In this document: positions 31,915 through 33,851 of the stretch, one piece after another
Numbering within the stretch: position 1 is the first letter of the stretch
How the letters are laid out: each line of letters starts with the position of its first letter
From: SIG607 sp045586405
GTDB taxonomy: Bacteria > Bacillota > Clostridia > Oscillospirales > Acutalibacteraceae
Assembly: GCA_045586405.1 (NCBI GenBank)
Contig: JAZNAG010000149.1
Coordinates: forward strand, 1-33,851
DNA length: 33,851 nucleotides
Reading direction: 5' to 3'
Translations under genes and position numbers: made by a program
The notes under the pieces: model-generated
What the model was told of the DNA's origin: nothing
The model's database searches: none
The model's input: the letters and a program-made list of their open reading frames with translations, nothing else

Positions 31915-33851
31915 ATGGCTAACACTAAAAAGAAAAGCACAAAAAAGACCAGTGAGAAGCAAACAAAAAATCAACCTGCGGTAAATCAGTTTACTGCTGT
32001 AGTTTGGTTTGCTGTTTCAGTATTTCTTTTCGCCTTGGCAATTTATCCGGGCGGAAAGGTATGGCTATCGTTACATAAAGCGGTTTTCGGGCTTTTTGGT
32101 ATAACATCATATATAATTCCCGTATTTATCTTTACTGTTACCGTAATATACTCTATGGGTAAACTTAACGGCTCTTTTAAACTTAAGTCCATTGTTTCGG
32201 GGCTTCTTGTGTATTTTACCGGTGCTATTGCTGATGTTTTTGCAACAAAAGAAGTGGTTTCGTACGGGGAACATATTGCTAAGGTATTTGTTTCATCCAC
32301 CTGGAAGGGTGGCGGTGTTATTGGCGCACTGTTCGGTAACTTCTTATACCAGCTTTTTGAAAAAACCGGTGCGGTAATTATTATGATAATTTTAATTGTT
32401 GCAATTATTATGATAATTACAGGTACAAGTGTCGCAAAGCTTTATCGTAGTGCAAGTGCACCTGTAAAGGCTGTCGGCAAGAAAGCCGAGCAGACTATTG
32501 CCGAGGTTAAAGAGGAAAGGCAAAAGAGGGTGTTGGCTGATATATCTGTAGATGACATTGTGCCCATTGAGAAAACCCCTCTTAACGCAAAACAGAAACG
32601 TCTGGTTGATACATATAATGATGTTCATGTTGAACCGGTAGCTTATGAGGAAACACCCGAAGCACCTGTTGAGCCTGAAGTTGTTAAAATTAAAATGACA
32701 GCAGAAGAAACAGCAGAAGAAATCGCTAATGTAAATAAAGAAATAAATGATACTAACGAAGCAACGCAGGAAGAGGATTATGCTTATCCGCCAATAACCT
32801 TGCTCAAAGAACAGAAAAAAGAAAACGTTACTACTATTTCTGCAGAACTTGAAGCAACTGCCAACAAGCTTGTCGAGGTACTCAGAAGCTTTGGGGTTGA
32901 AACCAAGCTTATGGATATTAGCCGCGGACCTACAGTTACAAGATTTGAACTTCAGCCTTGTGCGGGTGTTAAAATCAGCAAAATCACAAATCTTGCTGAT
33001 GATATCGCATTAGGTCTTGCTGCCGCAGGTGTAAGAATAGAAGCTCCTATTCCTAACAAGGCGGCTGTAGGTATAGAAGTTCCCAATAAAATCTGTAATA
33101 CCGTAACTGTCAGAGAAATTATTGAATCACCTGCTTTCGCAAATTCAAAAAGCAAGTTGACAGTTGCTATGGGACGCGATATTGCAGGTAATCCTATTGT
33201 AACCGATATTGCTAAAATGCCTCACGGTCTTATTGCAGGTCAGACCGGTTCGGGTAAATCTGTATGTATTAACTCGATTATTATGAGTATTCTCTTTAAG
33301 GCTGCTCCTGATGAAGTTAAAATGCTTATGATAGATCCCAAGGTTGTTGAGCTTGGTGTATATAATGGTATACCGCATCTTCTTGTACCTGTTGTTACCG
33401 ATCCACGCAAGGCTTCAGGTGCACTTGGTTGGGCAGTTACCGAAATGGAAAGAAGATATCGCTTGTTTGCCGATAATAACGTTCGTGATATAGTTGGATT
33501 TAACCGTCTTTGTGAGCTGGATAGCGACTTACAAAAGCTTCCTCAGATAGTAATTATTATCGATGAGCTTGCTGACCTTATGATCACCGCACCGGGTGAG
33601 GTTGAAGATTCTATCAACCGTATTGCCGCCAAGGCTCGTGCCGCAGGAATGCACCTCATCATCGCAACACAGCGCCCCTCGGTAGATGTTGTTACGGGTG
33701 TCATCAAGGCAAACATCCCTACCCGTATTGCCTTTGCGGTTTCCTCTCAGGTCGATTCTCGCACCATTCTCGATTCTGCCGGCGCCGAAAAACTGCTCGG
33801 CAGGGGAGATATGCTCTTTGCTCCCTACGGATCTAACAAGCCCTCTCGTAT
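31915..33851 (+). CDS. ftsK: DNA translocase FtsK/SpoIIIE, 3' end beyond the window
   Basis: The 645 visible residues begin with a Lys-rich cytoplasmic tail (1-26), then four or so membrane helices (about 27-175), an acidic linker rich in Glu/Pro (about 180-300), and the alpha/beta domains of the ATP-driven motor. Walker A is GQTGSGKS (442-449), Walker B is IVIIIDELAD with Asp550, and an ATQRPSVDVVTG block follows. The gamma domain that reads chromosome polarity (KOPS/SRS) is not reached. The protein pumps DNA across the division or sporulation septum. AAGGAG precedes the ATG. No frameshift is seen. Confidence 0.96.
   Translation, partial: MANTKKKSTKKTSEKQTKNQPAVNQFTAVVWFAVSVFLFALAIYPGGKVWLSLHKAVFGLFGITSYIIPVFIFTVTVIYSMGKLNGSFKLKSIVSGLLVYFTGAIADVFATKEVVSYGEHIAKVFVSSTWKGGGVIGALFGNFLYQLFEKTGAVIIMIILIVAIIMIITGTSVAKLYRSASAPVKAVGKKAEQTIAEVKEERQKRVLADISVDDIVPIEKTPLNAKQKRLVDTYNDVHVEPVAYEETPEAPVEPEVVKIKMTAEETAEEIANVNKEINDTNEATQEEDYAYPPITLLKEQKKENVTTISAELEATANKLVEVLRSFGVETKLMDISRGPTVTRFELQPCAGVKISKITNLADDIALGLAAAGVRIEAPIPNKAAVGIEVPNKICNTVTVREIIESPAFANSKSKLTVAMGRDIAGNPIVTDIAKMPHGLIAGQTGSGKSVCINSIIMSILFKAAPDEVKMLMIDPKVVELGVYNGIPHLLVPVVTDPRKASGALGWAVTEMERRYRLFADNNVRDIVGFNRLCELDSDLQKLPQIVIIIDELADLMITAPGEVEDSINRIAAKARAAGMHLIIATQRPSVDVVTGVIKANIPTRIAFAVSSQVDSRTILDSAGAEKLLGRGDMLFAPYGSNKPSR

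Overview
The window looks like a chromosomal segment of a low-GC, endospore-forming anaerobe of the class Clostridia, probably Oscillospiraceae/Ruminococcaceae-like. Pointers are the housekeeping order pyrH-frr-uppS-cdsA-dxr-rseP-ispG-polC, a Gram-positive PolC replicase, a spoVAD fragment, the tepA-ftsK/spoIIIE pair, and AGGAGG-type ribosome binding sites with consensus sigma-A promoters. Taxonomy is inferred from gene content only.

Layout. (1) 1 to about 4900: right-hand part of an integrated mobile element. It has the tail of a small TnpW-like protein, a large serine recombinase (216-1925), and a leftward operon read from a strong promoter at 4802: XRE repressor, ImmA/IrrE protease, a small unknown ORF, a DUF4417 protein, a toxin-like domain and a likely immunity protein. 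(2) 4902-5294: the 3' part of spoVAD, which begins abruptly where the element ends; the element therefore appears to sit inside a sporulation gene, much as skin sits in sigK. (3) 5328-12162: a carbohydrate locus. A GH127-type beta-L-arabinofuranosidase and a YgjV-GH99-like fusion read leftward, an AraC regulator diverges from them, and a GH78 alpha-L-rhamnosidase follows. This suggests degradation of pectic side chains or glycosides. (4) 12297-13043: a GNAT acetyltransferase behind a perfect-consensus promoter. (5) 13156-23060: a nucleotide, translation, lipid, isoprenoid and replication operon ending in polC. This PolC is about 1265 residues and lacks the DEDDh 3'-5' exonuclease domain normally embedded in its PHP domain. 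(6) 23158-24742: a DUF2156 protein and a GNAT protein. (7) About 24800-27100: an orphan fragment of a phage-type large polyvalent protein wedged between a terminator and the 3' end of a DNA glycosylase gene. (8) 27082-30043: the OGG-type glycosylase, two small or membrane proteins and a YesL/DUF624 protein. (9) 30178-33851: degV leftward, then tepA and ftsK/spoIIIE rightward; ftsK runs off the window.

The two observations most worth following are the recombinase-bearing element that interrupts spoVAD, which could be a developmentally excised or at least spore-affecting insertion, and the proofreading-less PolC. No tRNA, rRNA, CRISPR array or riboswitch was recognised.
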